Shown here: piece by piece, positions 1 through 12,993 of the stretch
How the letters are laid out: the number at the start of each line of letters is the position of its first letter
Numbering within the stretch: position 1 is the first letter of the stretch
Assembly (NCBI RefSeq): GCF_029784155.1
Contig: NC_073693.1
Location: 25,084,002-25,148,001 of the forward strand
Reading direction: 5' to 3'
Length of the DNA stretch: 64,000 nucleotides
DNA from: Uranotaenia lowii
Lineage: Eukaryota > Arthropoda > Insecta > Diptera > Culicidae
Made by a program: the position numbers and the translations under genes
Notes under the pieces: model-generated
Database searches by the model: none
What the model saw: only the letters and a program-made list of their open reading frames with translations
What the model was told of the DNA's origin: nothing

Positions 1-1539
1 TTCATCATTGAAAGCTTAAACTGACTATGTACAGGTTGGATAATGGTTTTTTAAATTGTTCAATAAGAAACTGGTTAAAATATAAATATGGAAATTCCAG
101 TTTTTTTTATAAATATTAAAGGAAGAAGCACGAGCTTAACCTTGCCCATTAATCTTAGCTTTACAGTTGCTATTTCGTATCTATTTTACGAATTTTTCAT
201 AGATTATTTAAAAAAATTGATTTGATAATAAAAAACAGTGAAACATTTTTAATTTTTGAGCACGAGTTTTGTAATTTAAAATTTTAAGCTCTAAATATTT
301 TGTCGTCGTCTTTTGGAATATTGTATCCTAGGACAAATAAAAAAAATATGTTTTTCTAATTAAAAATTAAGACTTATAGGCTTCTAAGAAAACTATTTTT
401 TCGAAACACAAAAATTCAAGATTTAAAAACAAAGACGAAATTATCAAAAATATTACAAAAACATAAATAAGTCTGGCTTAAAAAAATTGGTTAAACCTAA
501 AAAAAAAGATTCAAAAAAAAATTCGGAAAATGTATTTGAAAATCAAAACAAAATATGAAAATGAAAAAGATAAGTTATTTTTAACAATTCAAATGTATGT
601 TAATTTTTCAAAAAATTCATCTTAACGTTTTAAAAACTTATGAAATGAATTTTATTGGTCACTGAAGGAAATTGGCCTATGACTTTAAAAAATTGGTGAG
701 CATTTCGAAGAACAAAAAAAAATCAATTGAATCTGAAATTTGTTTCATGAAAAATATTTCATTTAAGCATAAAATGTTTAATGACATAAACTATTTTTTT
801 AATAATCAAAGAGATTTGTATTAAAGTGATGGATGCTAGGTTTTAGAATTTTTTTTTGGTTATTCTTTTGACCCTTGTGAGTATTGAACATCTGTTACAC
901 GGCTTATGACTTGATGATGTGTAAAATTATTATCCGATGCATGAAATTTGAAGATAAAATGGTCAAATTCTGAGCTTGTTTTATTACACTTCTAAATAAA
1001 AACTCGTTCTTAAGGTAAGATTTTTGTTCGTCAAGATTTGAGTTTCTATACAAACGGTTTATTGAATCGCAACTTTAAACTTACAATAAAAAAAATAAGT
1101 ATCAATTCGCGAAGGTCATATAATGTAGTAAAATGAAATGTCTTTGGCCTAGAGCTATTCAGGAAAAACTTCCGCCAATTTTTTGACATGTTTCTTTAAA
1201 CTTATTTTTGAACACCTTTTGGAATAAAAAAAATTCCGAATACTACAGTAAATTCATTTCTTGATCTGAATATTTAACTTGCAGAAAATCTCCATGGGGG
1301 GAGGGGTTAAACCCCTAAAACCCCTCCGTTCGCACGGCCTTGACTTGAATGTATACTGACAACCGATGCTGCCGATTGTTGAATTAGTGTGCAGAAAGCT
1401 TTCGGGATTGAGCTTTGTTATTGGATTAATTCAGATGGAAATGACACTGCACTGCAACAAATTCAATTGAATATTGAAAGCTGAAAATGAATGTTGCAGC
1501 CATGCTTATAGGTATTCCGGCATCCATGTATATACCTGA
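1..1539. other. AT-rich non-coding DNA
   Basis: No convincing gene is visible on either strand; frames are short and rich in stops. A G-rich stretch near 1293-1327 contains AGGGG and CCCCT blocks that can pair with each other, which may be the end of an old repeat, but no partner copy occurs in the window. Confidence 0.6.
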
Positions 1540-1708
1540 TCAGCTTGCAACTGATTAAACATTCTTATTATATAGTCGACCATATATAGCCACTTATGGG
1601 ATTCGAACCCAAAAGTTTGTCTTGCCTATACCGGGAATTGCACCCAGTACACCTGGCATACCAAAACCAGATTCGCGCCAGCCTATTCGCTAGACCTCGT
1701 CCTCCAAG
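1540..1708 (-). mobile_element. tRNA-derived SINE-like sequence (tRNA-Pro-like head)
   Basis: Read on the minus strand from 1708, the sequence has a D-arm-like GGTCTAG, an anticodon-like stem CTGG/CCAG whose loop contains TGG, and a T-arm with stem CTGGG/CCCGG around a 7-base loop. A second pol III B-box-like sequence, GGTTCGAATCCC, lies further on (plus-strand 1598-1610). The D-loop and acceptor stem do not fold as in a working tRNA, so a SINE head or tRNA pseudogene is more likely than a functional tRNA. The boundaries are estimates. Confidence 0.45.
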
Positions 1709-2663
1709 TATATCTAGTGTAATTTGGGATACTTTGACAGTATCTTGTTATTGATATTTTCTATTTACTACTAAGCTTTCGAGTATCGAAGTGGTCCATC
1801 TAGGGTCGCATTTCTAACCACAAACGGACTTGCATACATCCTTTCTTACTGAAAATGATTACAAGAGAGCTCGAAAGCTTACACAAAATAGAAAACATTA
1901 CACTCCGTCATCCACAATTTGTACAGTACATGTTTAAGCCCTTTGATTGGCCAATCATTTGAATCTGTCTGCTTTTAAATAAATCAATCAGCTGCCACCC
2001 TTCCTGTAGTTGAGGTCTTACGTATGTGTCGTCAACTTTGGCTGCCACCACAGACAGTGCCAATGTATTTATGCAGCAGCAACATGTCTAATAAGTTTCG
2101 GATTCTTCTCACTACGATCATCATCACGAGTCCTGGTTAGGGAAAACTTTACCACAAACCGTTCGTTCGGATTTGGTGGTGTCGTCTAGCTTTGGAAGCA
2201 GCAAACAGCAACCAGATTCAGCTCAGAGGTCACCGCATTCGAAATCCAAGCTTCCGATCCCTGACATGTGCTGTGAGCAGTTGCTACTGTTGTTGCTTTT
2301 GAGAGATTATCCTCCTGTTGGGTGCAGCATCACAACCAACTGAATGACGAACTGATGACGATATATGTATGTATGTAGTTCTCCTCAGTTTTACGACAAT
2401 GAATCCCGGACCTCCACAATCTATCTGGAGAGAGATGCTGCTGCAGAAGTGATGCACATGCTCTTATGATCTGTGCTGGAAGCCAATCGATGAGCATCGT
2501 AAGAGTGATGTTTATTCATCAATTTCACCACACTTTATCTGGGTATGGAGGAGCTAAAGCTGTGGTTGAAAATAAATTTCTCCGGATGAGCAATGCGATT
2601 CGAAATGAAATTCTATTTAATTTCATTGAAATGATGCTACAGTTTCAAACGGATTGAAATTCC
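1709..2663. other. Unique intergenic DNA flanking satellite array 1
   Basis: This stretch is less AT-rich than its surroundings (especially 2000-2480) and contains scattered trinucleotide-like runs. No open frame above 63 codons was found, and that one (2466-2657) shows no recognisable motif. It could be regulatory or an untranslated part of a gene; nothing in the sequence decides this. Confidence 0.4.
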
Positions 2664-4472
2664 TGACAAAATGACAAAAATGACAAAAATGACAAAAATG
2701 ACAAAAATGACAAAAATGACAAAAATGACAAAAATGACAAAAATGACAAAAATGACAAAAATGACAAAAATGACAAAAATGACAAAAATGACAAAAATGA
2801 CAAAAATGACAAAAATGACAAAAATGACAAAAATGACAAAAATGACAAAAATGACAAAAATGACAAAATGACAAAAATGACAAAAATGACAAAAATGACA
2901 AAAATGACAAAAATGACAAAAATGACAAAAATGACAAAAATGACAAAAATGACAAAAATGACAAAAATGACAAAAATGACAAAAATGACAAAAATGACAA
3001 AAATGACAAAAATGACAAAAATGACAAAAATGACAAAAATGACAAAAATGACAAAAATGACAAAAATGACAAAAATGACAAAAATGACAAAAATGACAAA
3101 AATGACAAAAATGACAAAAATGACAAAAATGACAAAAATGACAAAAATGACAAAAATGACAAAAATGACAAAAATGACAAAAATGACAAAAATGACAAAA
3201 ATGACAAAAATGACAAAAATGACAAAAATGACAAAAATGACAAAAATGACAAAAATGACAAAAATGACAAAAATGACAAAAATGACAAAAATGACAAAAA
3301 TGACAAAAATGACAAAAATGACAAAAATGACAAAAATGACAAAAATGACAAAAATGACAAAAATGACAAAAACGACAAAAATGACAAAAATGACAAAAAT
3401 GACAAAAATGACAAAAATGACAAAAATGACAAAAATGACAAAAATGACAAAAATGACAAAAATGACAAAATGACAAAAATGACAAAAATGACAAAATGAC
3501 ATAAATGACAAAAATGACAAAAATGACAAAAATGACAAAAATGACAAAAATGACAAAAATGACAAAAATGACAAAAATGACAAAAATGACAAAAATGACA
3601 AAAATGACAAAAATGACAAAAATGACAAAAATGACAAAAATGACAAAAATGACAAAAATGACAAAAATGACAAAAATGACAAAAATGACAAAAATGACAA
3701 AAATGACAAAATGACAAAAATGACAAAAATGACAAAAATGACAAAAATGACAAAAATGACAAAAATGACAAAAATGACAAAAATGACAAAAATGACAAAA
3801 ATGACAAAAATGACAAAAATGACAAAAATGACAAAAATGACAAAAATGACAAAAATGACAAAAATGACAAAAATGACAAAAATGACAAAAATGACAAAAA
3901 TGACAAAAATGACAAAAATGACAAAAATGACAAAAATGACAAAAATGACAAAAATGACAAAAATGACAAAAATGACAAAAATGACAAAAATGACAAAAAT
4001 GACAAAAATGACAAAAATGACAAAAATGACAAAAATGACAAAATGACAAAAATGACAAAAATGACAAAATGACAAAAATGACAAAAATGACAAAAATGAC
4101 AAAAATGACAAAAATGACAAAAATGACAAAAATGACAAAATGACAAAAATGACAAAAATGACAAAAATGACAAAAATGACAAAAATGACAAAAATGACAA
4201 AAATGACAAAAATGACAAAAATGACAAAAATGACAAAAATGACAAAAATGACAAAAATGACAAAAATGACAAAAATGACAAAAATGACAAAAATGACAAA
4301 ATGACAAAAATGACAAAAATGACAAAAATGACAAAAATGACAAAAATGACAAAAATGACAAAAATGACAAAAATGACAAAAATGACAAAATGACAAAAAT
4401 GACAAAAATGACAAAAATGACAAAAATGACAAAAATGACAAAAATGACAAAAATGACAAAAATGACAAAAAT

Positions 4473-4763
4473 GATAAAAATGATAAAATGACAAAAATGA
4501 CAAAAATGACAAAAATGACAAAAATGACAAAAATGACAAAAATGACAAAAATGACAAAAATGACAAAAATGACAAAAATGACAAAAATGACAAAAATGAC
4601 AAAAATGACAAAAATGACCAAAATGACAAAAATGACAAAAATGACAAAAAAGACAAAAAAGACAAAAATGACAAAAATGACAAAAATGACAAAAATGACA
4701 AAAATGAAAAAAATGACAAAAATAACAAAAATGACAAAAATGACAAAAATGACAAAAATGACC
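4473..4763 (+). repeat. Higher-order marker segment in array 1, copy 1
   Basis: An ordered series of rare unit variants: GATAAAAAT twice, then GACCAAAAT at 4616, AAGACAAAA units, a GAAAAAAAT unit, an ATAACAAAA unit and a second GACCAAAAT at 4760. The same series recurs at 7267-7530, so the two segments are copies of one another. Confidence 0.85.
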
Positions 4764-7266
4764 AAAATGACAAAAATGACAAAAATGACAAAAATGACAA
4801 AAATGACAAAAATGACAAAAATGACAAAAATGACAAAAATGACAAAAATGACAAAAATGACAAAAATGACAAAAATGACAAAAATGACAAAAATGACAAA
4901 AATGACAAAAATGACAAAAATGACAAAAATGACAAAAATGACAAAAATGACAAAAATGACAAAAATGACAAAAATGACAAAAATGACAAAAATGACAAAA
5001 TGACAAAAATGACAAAAATGACAAAAATGACAAAAATGACAAAATGACAAAAATGACAAAAATGACAAAAATGACAAAAATGACAAAAATGACAAAAATG
5101 ACAAAAATGACAAAAATGACAAAAATGACAAAATGACAAAAATGACAAAAATGACAAAAATGACAAAAATGACAAAAATGACAAAAATGACAAAAATGAC
5201 AAAAATGACAAAAATACAAAAATGACAAAAATGACAAAAATGACAAAAATGACAAAAATGACAAAAATGACAAAAATGACAAAAATGACAAAAATGACAA
5301 AAATGACAAAAATGACAAAAATGACAAAAATGACAAAAATGACAAAAATGACAAAAATGACAAAAATGACAAAAATGACAAAAATGACAAAAATGACAAA
5401 AATGACAAAAATGACAAAAATGACAAAAATGACAAAAATGACAAAAATGACAAAAATGACAAAAATGACAAAAATGACAAAAATGACAAAAATGACAAAA
5501 ATGACAAAAATGACAAAAATGACAAAAATGACAAAAATGACAAAAATGACAAAAATGACAAAAATGACAAAAATGACAAAAATGACAAAAATGACAAAAA
5601 TGACAAAAATGACAAAAATGACAAAAATGACAAAAATGACAAAAATGACAAAAATGACAAAAATGACAAAAATGACAAAAATGACAAAAATGACAAAAAT
5701 GACAAAAATGACAAAAATGACAAAAATGACAAAAATGACAAAAATGACAAAAATGACAAAAATGACAAAAATGACAAAAATGACAAAAATGACAAAAATG
5801 ACAAAAATGACAAAAATGACAAAAATGACAAAAATGACAAAAATGACAAAAATGACAAAAATGACAAAAATGACAAAAATGACAAAAATGACAAAAATGA
5901 CAAAAATGACAAAAATGACAAAAATGACAAAAATGACAAAAATGACAAAAATGACAAAAATGACAAAAATGACAAAAATGACAAAAATGACAAAAATGAC
6001 AAAAATGACAAAAATGACAAAAATGACAAAAATGACAAAAATGACAAAAATGACAAAAATGACAAAAATGACAAAAATGACAAAAATGACAAAAATGACA
6101 AAAATGACAAAAATGACAAAAATGACAAAAATGACAAAAATGACAAAAATGACAAAAATGACAAAAATGACAAAAATGACAAAAATGACAAAAATGACAA
6201 AAATGACAAAAATGACAAAAATGACAAAAATGACAAAAATGACAAAAATGACAAAAATGACAAAAATGACAAAAATGACAAAAATGACAAAAATGACAAA
6301 AATGACAAAAATGACAAAAATGACAAAAATGACAAAAATGACAAAAATGACAAAAATGACAAAAATGACAAAAATGACAAAAATGACAAAAATGACAAAA
6401 ATGACAAAAATGACAAAAATGACAAAAATGACAAAAATGACAAAAATGACAAAAATGACAAAAATGACAAAAATGACAAAAATGACAAAAATGACAAAAA
6501 TGACAAAAATGACAAAAATGACAAAAATGACAAAAATGACAAAAATGACAAAAATGACAAAAATGACAAAAATGACAAAAATGACAAAAATGACAAAAAT
6601 GACAAAAATGACAAAAATGACAAAAATGACAAAAATGACAAAAATGACAAAAATGACAAAAATGACAAAAATGACAAAAATGACAAAAATGACAAAAATG
6701 ACAAAAATGACAAAAATGACAAAAATGACAAAAATGACAAAAATGACAAAAATGACAAAAATGACAAAAATGACAAAAATGACAAAAATGACAAAAATGA
6801 CAAAAATGACAAAAATGACAAAAATGACAAAAATGACAAAAATGACAAAAATGACAAAAATGACAAAAATGACAAAAATGACAAAAATGACAAAAATGAC
6901 AAAAATGACAAAAATGACAAAAATGACAAAAATGACAAAAATGACAAAAATGACAAAAATGACAAAAATGACAAAAATGACAAAAATGACAAAAATGACA
7001 AAAATGACAAAAATGACAAAAATGACAAAAATGACAAAAATGACAAAAATGACAAAAATGACAAAAATGACAAAAATGACAAAAATGACAAAAATGACAA
7101 AAATGACAAAAATGACAAAAATGACAAAAATGACAAAAATGACAAAAATGACAAAAATGACAAAAATGACAAAAATGACAAAAATGACAAAAATGACAAA
7201 AATGACAAAAATGACAAAAATGACAAAAATGACAAAAATGACAAAAATGACAAAAATGACAAAAAT

Positions 7267-7530
7267 GATAAAAATGATAAAAATGACAAAAATGACAAAA
7301 ATGACAAAAATGACAAAAATGACAAAAATGACAAAAATGACAAAAATGACAAAAATGACAAAAATGACAAAAATGACAAAAATGACCAAAATGACAAAAA
7401 TGACAAAAATGACAAAAAAGACAAAAAGACAAAAATGACAAAAATGACAAAAATGACAAAAATGACAAAAATGAAAAAAATGACAAAAATAACAAAAATG
7501 ACAAAAATGACAAAAATGACAAAAATGACC
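7267..7530 (+). repeat. Higher-order marker segment in array 1, copy 2
   Basis: The same ordered variants as at 4473-4763, offset by about 2.77-2.79 kb. The spacing between the two GACCAAAAT markers is 144 bp in copy 1 and 143 bp here, a one-base difference in an A-run. The GATA-to-GACC spacing differs by about three units. This supports segmental duplication by unequal exchange followed by small unit gains and losses. Confidence 0.85.
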
Positions 7531-9166
7531 AAAATGACAAAAATGACAAAAATGACAAAAATGACAAAAATGACAAAAATGACAAAAATGACAAAAATGA
7601 CAAAAATGACAAAAATGACAAAAATGACAAAAATGACAAAAATGACAAAAATGACAAAAATGACAAAAATGACAAAAATGACAAAAATGACAAAAATGAC
7701 AAAAATGACAAAAATGACAAAAATGACAAAAATGACAAAAATGACAAAAATGACAAAAATGACAAAAATGACAAAAATGACAAAAATGACAAAAATGACA
7801 AAAATGACAAAAATGACAAAAATGACAAAAATGACAAAAATGACAAAAATGACAAAAATGACAAAAATGACAAAAATGACAAAAATGACAAAAATGACAA
7901 AAATGACAAAAATGACAAAAATGACAAAAATGACAAAAATGACAAAAATGACAAAAATGACAAAAATGACAAAAATGACAAAAATGACAAAAATGACAAA
8001 AATGACAAAAATGACAAAAATGACAAAAATGACAAAAATGACAAAAATGACAAAAATGACAAAAATGACAAAAATGACAAAAATGACAAAAATGACAAAA
8101 ATGACAAAAATGACAAAAATGACAAAAATGACAAAAATGACAAAAATGACAAAAATGACAAAAATGACAAAAATGACAAAAATGACAAAAATGACAAAAA
8201 TGACAAAAATGACAAAAATGACAAAAATGACAAAAATGACAAAAATGACAAAAATGACAAAAATGACAAAAATGACAAAAATGACAAAAATGACAAAAAT
8301 GACAAAAATGACAAAAATGACAAAAATGACAAAAATGACAAAAATGACAAAAATGACAAAAATGACAAAAATGACAAAAATGACAAAAATGACAAAAATG
8401 ACAAAAATGACAAAAATGACAAAAATGACAAAAATGACAAAAATGACAAAAATGACAAAAATGACAAAAATGACAAAAATGACAAAAATGACAAAATGAC
8501 AAAAATGACAAAAATGACAAAAATGACAAAAATGACAAAAATGACAAAAATGACAAAAATGACAAAAATGACAAAAATGACAAAAATGACAAAAATGACA
8601 AAAATGACAAAAATGACAAAAATGACAAAAATGACAAAAATGACAAAAATGACAAAAATGACAAAAATGACAAAAATGACAAAAATGACAAAAATGACAA
8701 AAATGACAAAAATGACAAAAATGACAAAAATGACAAAAATGACAAAAATGACAAAAATGACAAAAATGACCAAAATGACAAAAATGACCAAAATGACAAA
8801 AATGACAAAAATGACAAAAATGACAAAAATGACAAAAATGACAAAAATGACAAAAATGACAAAAATGACAAAAATGACAAAAATGACAAAAATGACAAAA
8901 ATGACAAAAATGACAAAAATGACAAAAATGACAAAAATGACAAAAATGACAAAAATGACAAAAATGACAAAAATGACAAAAATGACAAAAATGACAAAAA
9001 TGACAAAAATGACAAAAATGACAAAAATGACAAAAATGACAAAAATGACAAAAATGACAAAAATGACAAAAATGACAAAAATGACAAAAATGACAAAAAT
9101 GACCAAAATGACAAAAATGACCAAAATGACAAAAATGACCAAAATGACAAAAATAACAAAAATTAG

Positions 9167-9489
9167 AAGAATGACATAAATGATTTTAGTTGAAAAATTT
9201 CTAAGTTTTGAGAAAAATTTCCCGGATATTGCTCGGATTATATTGTGTTATTCCACAGTCTTCTTCAATTCATAAACCGGATGAATTGCTCCACTAGGTA
9301 AAAGAAATTTAAGTTGAAAATTTCCTCCCACGGAACAAAAGAAAAATAATAAAAAATAATACCCTGGCCGTCGTGTCTGCAAAGTACATATTCCACCTTA
9401 GTTAAAATCCGTAAAGATCTGAAAAGATTGAGGCGTACTTGAATGTTACGTATAAAAATTATTCAAATGCTTATTCCAACTTCAACTAA
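9167..9489. other. Short unique spacer between array 1 and the gene-1 block
   Basis: AT-rich sequence with no open frame of note and no repeat found elsewhere in the window. Confidence 0.5.
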
Positions 9490-9794
9490 CCACACATAAT
9501 AATATTGGTCATAGACGTGTTTAGTGTATGATTGACATTTAGTTCTTTTGTAGAACTGATAATTATTTTGGGATTGTTCAGCCACATAATGTATTTTATG
9601 ATTATATAATAATGCATTTAAGATTGCGTAATTGACATTTAGAAGTTAAAGGTTAACCAAAAATAACACTTTGAGGAAGTACTTAGTAATTGCAGACGTC
9701 GTTTTAACAATTCTAACTCAAATCTAAACCAAGTTCAAGGTACTCACGCGATCTAATATACAAATTCGAAAACATTCTCAAAACTAATGCGGTC

Positions 9795-10553
9795 ATGTAT
9801 ACCACCATAGGATTACTCCTCCAGGCAACGATCGCTTTTCCATTCGGAGGATTGTGTACATTGAGTGATTGTCGGCTTCCAATGCCAGTTGCGAACAACC
9901 GAACGAACTGTTCGATCCTGTTTCAGCTGACTGCTCGTGAATTTTGGCCAGACGTCGTCATGTCGGAGAGCAAAAGTGAGCTGTTTAATTTATTCAAAAA
10001 CCCAGGCGAAAAAGATTGTGTTTCCTTAAGCTTGGTTGCTCCTTTGATCCCACATTCGATTGAAAAATGGTCACTAGTAGAGGGATGGGCAATGGTAGAA
10101 ATCGTAATCGCCTGCAGTCAACGGAATCGCACGAAGTACAATACTTTTGCGTTAGAAACAAACTTAACAATTTCGTCAATCCCCGGAAGAGTGAAGTGCT
10201 TCAATACAGTGGGATGCAGCTCCTGGCGAAGTCCACACATGCGGATTAAGTTGACGGGTGTCGATTATGTTCTGTTGGAAGATCACTCGCCGACTCTAGA
10301 GAAAGCCGAAAGTATGTTATTTCGCGTTGACCCTGAATTGACAAGCAACTCGAGAACACATTGCAGATGTGCTCAATTGAGGCAAACTATTGAACGATTC
10401 AAAAACTGCTCATTCAGGATTGGTGGAGTTATTGATGCTGGATCTGTGCTTGCTTATAAGATCGTCATTATCAGTTTTCTTGTTCTGCCGGTTTTGCTGT
10501 TATTTTTTGGGCTCAGTTTGAGTTGTTTCGTTACAAAAATAAGATCCAAATAA
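9795..10553 (+). CDS. Single-pass membrane protein with ten-cysteine ectodomain, family member 1
   Basis: I do not recognise this 252-residue protein and assign no function. Residues 1-19 look like a signal peptide. The predicted outside portion has cysteines at 21, 26, 39, 75, 107, 135, 141, 190, 192 and 205. Sequons occur at N35, N38, N111, N123 and N204. Residues 219-246 form a strongly hydrophobic helix followed by a short basic tail, giving a type I membrane topology. The frame is uninterrupted, so the gene appears to have one exon. The first ATG is used because it directly precedes the signal-like segment and is kept in the paralogue at 17486-18244 (about 83% identical over 252 gap-free residues). 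More distant relatives lie at 21642 and 31340. AATAAA overlaps the stop codon and recurs at 10611. The even cysteine framework points to disulfide folding, perhaps a surface receptor or adhesion role, but that is inference. Confidence 0.78.
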   Translation: MYTTIGLLLQATIAFPFGGLCTLSDCRLPMPVANNRTNCSILFQLTAREFWPDVVMSESKSELFNLFKNPGEKDCVSLSLVAPLIPHSIEKWSLVEGWAMVEIVIACSQRNRTKYNTFALETNLTISSIPGRVKCFNTVGCSSWRSPHMRIKLTGVDYVLLEDHSPTLEKAESMLFRVDPELTSNSRTHCRCAQLRQTIERFKNCSFRIGGVIDAGSVLAYKIVIISFLVLPVLLLFFGLSLSCFVTKIRSK

Positions 10554-10610
10554 AAAAATGAACTTGGGTTTTGGTACCAATATCCTTCAGTATGATGACA
10601 AATGCATTGA

Positions 10611-10616
10611 AATAAA
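10611..10616 (+). promoter_or_regulatory. Possible polyadenylation signal of gene 1
   Basis: AATAAA 58 bases after the stop codon of the gene at 9795-10553. Another AATAAA overlaps the stop codon itself. Confidence 0.35.
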
Positions 10617-10689
10617 TGAGATTTTGCAGAATTGTTGATAAGGAATGGGTTGAGAACAATTTTCAGGGTTTGACTTGGTATTTGGTATT

Positions 10690-11385
10690 CGAAGTTATTT
10701 GAACACACTGTTTATCTAAAGCATACTCTTTTTTTTTTTAATTTTTATCACACTAACCATTATTTAACAGAATTTCGAATTATCTCAACTGATAGATGAA
10801 ACCATCCAAGTACTGATAAATATCTCCCATTTCGATCCTCAGTTTGCTCGTTTGTCATCAAATTGTTGAATCCTTCAAAGACCCTATCAAACCTTTATCG
10901 AAACGACGATACGATCTTCAATCTTGTCTCCTTCCAATCCAAACGTTAACGGACAAGACGGAGTAGCAGCATAATTCCTGTAAGCGTGCGCTATCAGTAG
11001 CTAGCAACGTTGGAACGAAACGGAAATAACCAACTTAGCAATTCGATCGGGACACTGCAGTTTTCCTATCATTGATACGCTGATGCCACTGCACCGATAA
11101 ACCGGAAAAATGTGATTCAACTTTTACCTCCGTCCCGCAGAACGATGTGAAGATACTTGAGTTGATTTCCATTTTTTTCTCTGTGCTTAAGACTGAAGAC
11201 CAAAATCGATTCCGCAGCAGCAGCCATCCTCGGCGACAAGTCGATGCGGACCCTTTGAGTGGAGGATGCAAGTAAACGTGGAAATAGGAACGCAATTTCA
11301 ATGCAAGTTTGAATACCATATGTGGATTTTGGGAGTAAGGGTGTGCATAAGTGGGTCTTATTTTTCGAGTGGGTGTGTGTGGGTG
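10690..11385 (+). repeat. Duplicated flank D, copy 1 (direct repeat of 18760-19452)
   Basis: About 0.7 kb matches 18760-19452 in the same orientation. Conserved tracts include those around 10800-10860, 10900-11010, 11030-11140 and 11240-11300. The strongest conservation lies at 11085-11150, outside any long frame. In contrast, the adjoining gene block (9490-10665) is inverted relative to its second copy. Confidence 0.88.
10887..11000 (-). other. Possible conserved short coding segment, copy 1
   Basis: Read on the minus strand, 37 codons run from just after a TAG at 11003-11001 to a TGA at 10889-10887 and contain the string CPLTFGLEG. The matching segment in the second flank (18950-19072) is open for 40 codons in the same frame, with one 9-base in-frame insertion. 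Eight of the fourteen differing codons are synonymous. This could be the last exon of an unidentified gene (the TAG could belong to a CTAG splice acceptor) or a chance open frame in a duplicated flank. No upstream exon was confirmed: the best candidate further up shows a 1-base indel between copies. Confidence 0.3.
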
Positions 11386-11768
11386 TGGCTGGTAAACGGT
11401 GGATAATGTGCAACACGAGACCCCATAGTGGTCATATCATCTCTTATTCACAACTCCTATCTCTACCACCCCGTGGTGCCGGCTGGGATGCGAGTAACCT
11501 AAGCGGAGATCGGGTACCCAACCCCGGTGGATGCTTTGGTCGCATGCAGACTGAGAAGGTGGCCGCACGCGTCTGTTCCCCAGGTCAGGGGCGGCTCAAA
11601 CAGCGTTTGTCTCGCAGCGAACGGCTGAATTTATGAAATTTTGTTCCCGCCAGCTAAGTCCAAGATGGCAGCCCCATCGCAGGATAGGGACTTTAGGCTA
11701 ACAACCTACTGCTCCTGATATCTTGTATTGTTACGGAAACTGAGAGAAGAATTAACCGAATTGGAACT

Positions 11769-12993
11769 TTGGCAACGACTTTTAGCATGAAAACACGGAC
11801 ACGAATTGAAACTTGGAATGATTTGACCCTTTCCCAGCCAGGTAAGCTGGTTCAACTTGCTAGAGAAGCTATCCGCCTCAAGCTAGAGATATTGGGACTG
11901 AGCGAAGTCCGTTGGCCTAACACTGGAGAACACAAGACGCAGTCTGGGCAAGTACTGCTTTACTCTGGCATACGAAGAGAACGCGCTACTCGGGAACGAG
12001 GAGTTGGTTTTCTATCAAGTCCGCAGGCTCATGCGGCCCTCATAAGATGGGAACCGATAAACGAACGAATAATCGTAGCCAGATTCAGAACACGGGTTAG
12101 AAACCTTACAATGAACCAGTGTTATGCGCCAACTGACGTTGCCGATTTGCAGGAGAAAAAGCAGTTTTACAGTCAATTGAACAGCGTGGTTGAGAGAATT
12201 CCGAAGGGTGACATTCAAATCCACTTAGGCGACTTCAACGCAAAGATTGGCTCCGATAATCAGGACTTTGAGCGCATCATGGGGCGCCATGGCCTAGGAC
12301 AGATGAGCGAAAACGGAGAGCTGTTTGTAAAATTTTGTGGCAACAACAACATGGTGATCGGTGGATCGCTCTTCCCCCATCGACCAGCACATAAGGTCAC
12401 TTGGGTATCCCGAGATGGCCGAACAGGAAATCAAATTGACCACATCTGCATCAGTCGAAAATGGAGAAGGAGCCTTCTTGATGTCCGCAACAAACAAAGC
12501 GCAAACATTGCATCTGACCATCACCTCGTCCTTGGCGAGATACGACTGAGAGTTGCGCGTTTCCAACGGCGCGAGGAGAAAGTCGGGTGTCGATACGACG
12601 TCCGCCAGTTGGAGAATCCAGAGGTGAAAAGGGCATACGTGGAACAGCTAGAATCCCGAGCCTCGGAGTTGCCGACAGACGGAACAGTCGAAGAACAGTG
12701 GTGTGGAATCAAGAAGGCCTTTATCACGACGAGCCATGGTACTCTCGGTAAAGTTTGTGGAAGACGAAGTGAATGGATGTCGGATGAAGCTTGGAGGATG
12801 GTCGATGATCGGAGAAAGGCGAAAGTCGGAATTGAGCAGGCATGTACCGGGTCAGCCAAAGCAGCCGCCCGCTTACGATATGCGGAGCTGGAAAAGGCAG
12901 TTAAACGAGCTTGTAGACGAGACAAGAGAGCCTGGACAAACTCCCTAGCCGAAGAGGGAGAAAGAGCCGCCGCCATTGGCCGCCGCCCAATGG
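11769..12993 (+). pseudogene. LINE endonuclease domain (APE/DNase I-like), 5' part
   Basis: The open frame from 11769 encodes an APE-type endonuclease that would nick the target for target-primed reverse transcription. Visible family motifs are ETWND near the start, LGLSEVRW (the catalytic Glu region), HLGDFNAKIG (Asp/Asn) and IASDHHLV (the C-terminal SDH motif), in the expected order. The later part, to about residue 408, is the basic, Arg/Glu-rich linker typical between endonuclease and RT. The frame then runs into the inverted fragment at 12994 and soon ends at 13022. The natural continuation is at 13727. Confidence 0.82.

Larger units (their letters stand above)
2664..9166 (+). repeat. 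Satellite A, array 1: (TGACAAAAA)n, about 720 units
   Basis: A 6.5-kb tandem array of a 9-bp unit, TGACAAAAA, with very few substitutions. From about 5222 to 7265 every unit reads as the consensus, and 7531-8485 is also perfect. In contrast, 2860-5220 is punctuated by 8-bp units that have lost one A (near 2862, 3467, 3707, 4040, 4138, 4297, 4387, 4485, 4997, 5041 and 5130). The last 400 bp is enriched in TGACCAAAA units (near 8770, 8788, 9102, 9120, 9138). Because 9 is divisible by 3, the array stays open in all three minus frames and in two plus frames, giving very long spurious ORFs. Confidence 0.97.
9490..10665 (+). repeat. Gene-bearing duplicated block, copy 1 (plus orientation)
   Basis: This block, which contains gene 1 plus its upstream and downstream flanks, matches the reverse complement of 17385-18515. 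Matching tracts are seen upstream (9500-9540, 9610-9794) and downstream (10572-10660) of the coding region, so the duplication includes non-coding flanks and not only the ORF. Confidence 0.85.

Noticed and set aside
2623..9159. Minus-strand open frame of over 2,000 codons
   Set aside because: It is the translation of a 9-bp satellite with no stop in that phase; composition is purely the repeat and switches frame at every 8-bp unit.
2664..9166. Telomeric repeat
   Set aside because: The unit is TGACAAAAA, not TTAGG or a related telomere motif, and arrays are internal and in both orientations.
2664..9166. Arrays as pure assembly error
   Set aside because: The ordered variant units, different in every array, and varied lengths argue for real sequence, although exact copy numbers could still be wrong.
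11035..11416. Two overlapping minus frames (94 and 99 codons) in flank D with a plausible splice donor
   Set aside because: The second flank copy carries a 1-base indel in the middle of the frame, so neither reading is conserved; only the shorter segment at 10887-11000 was kept as a weak candidate.
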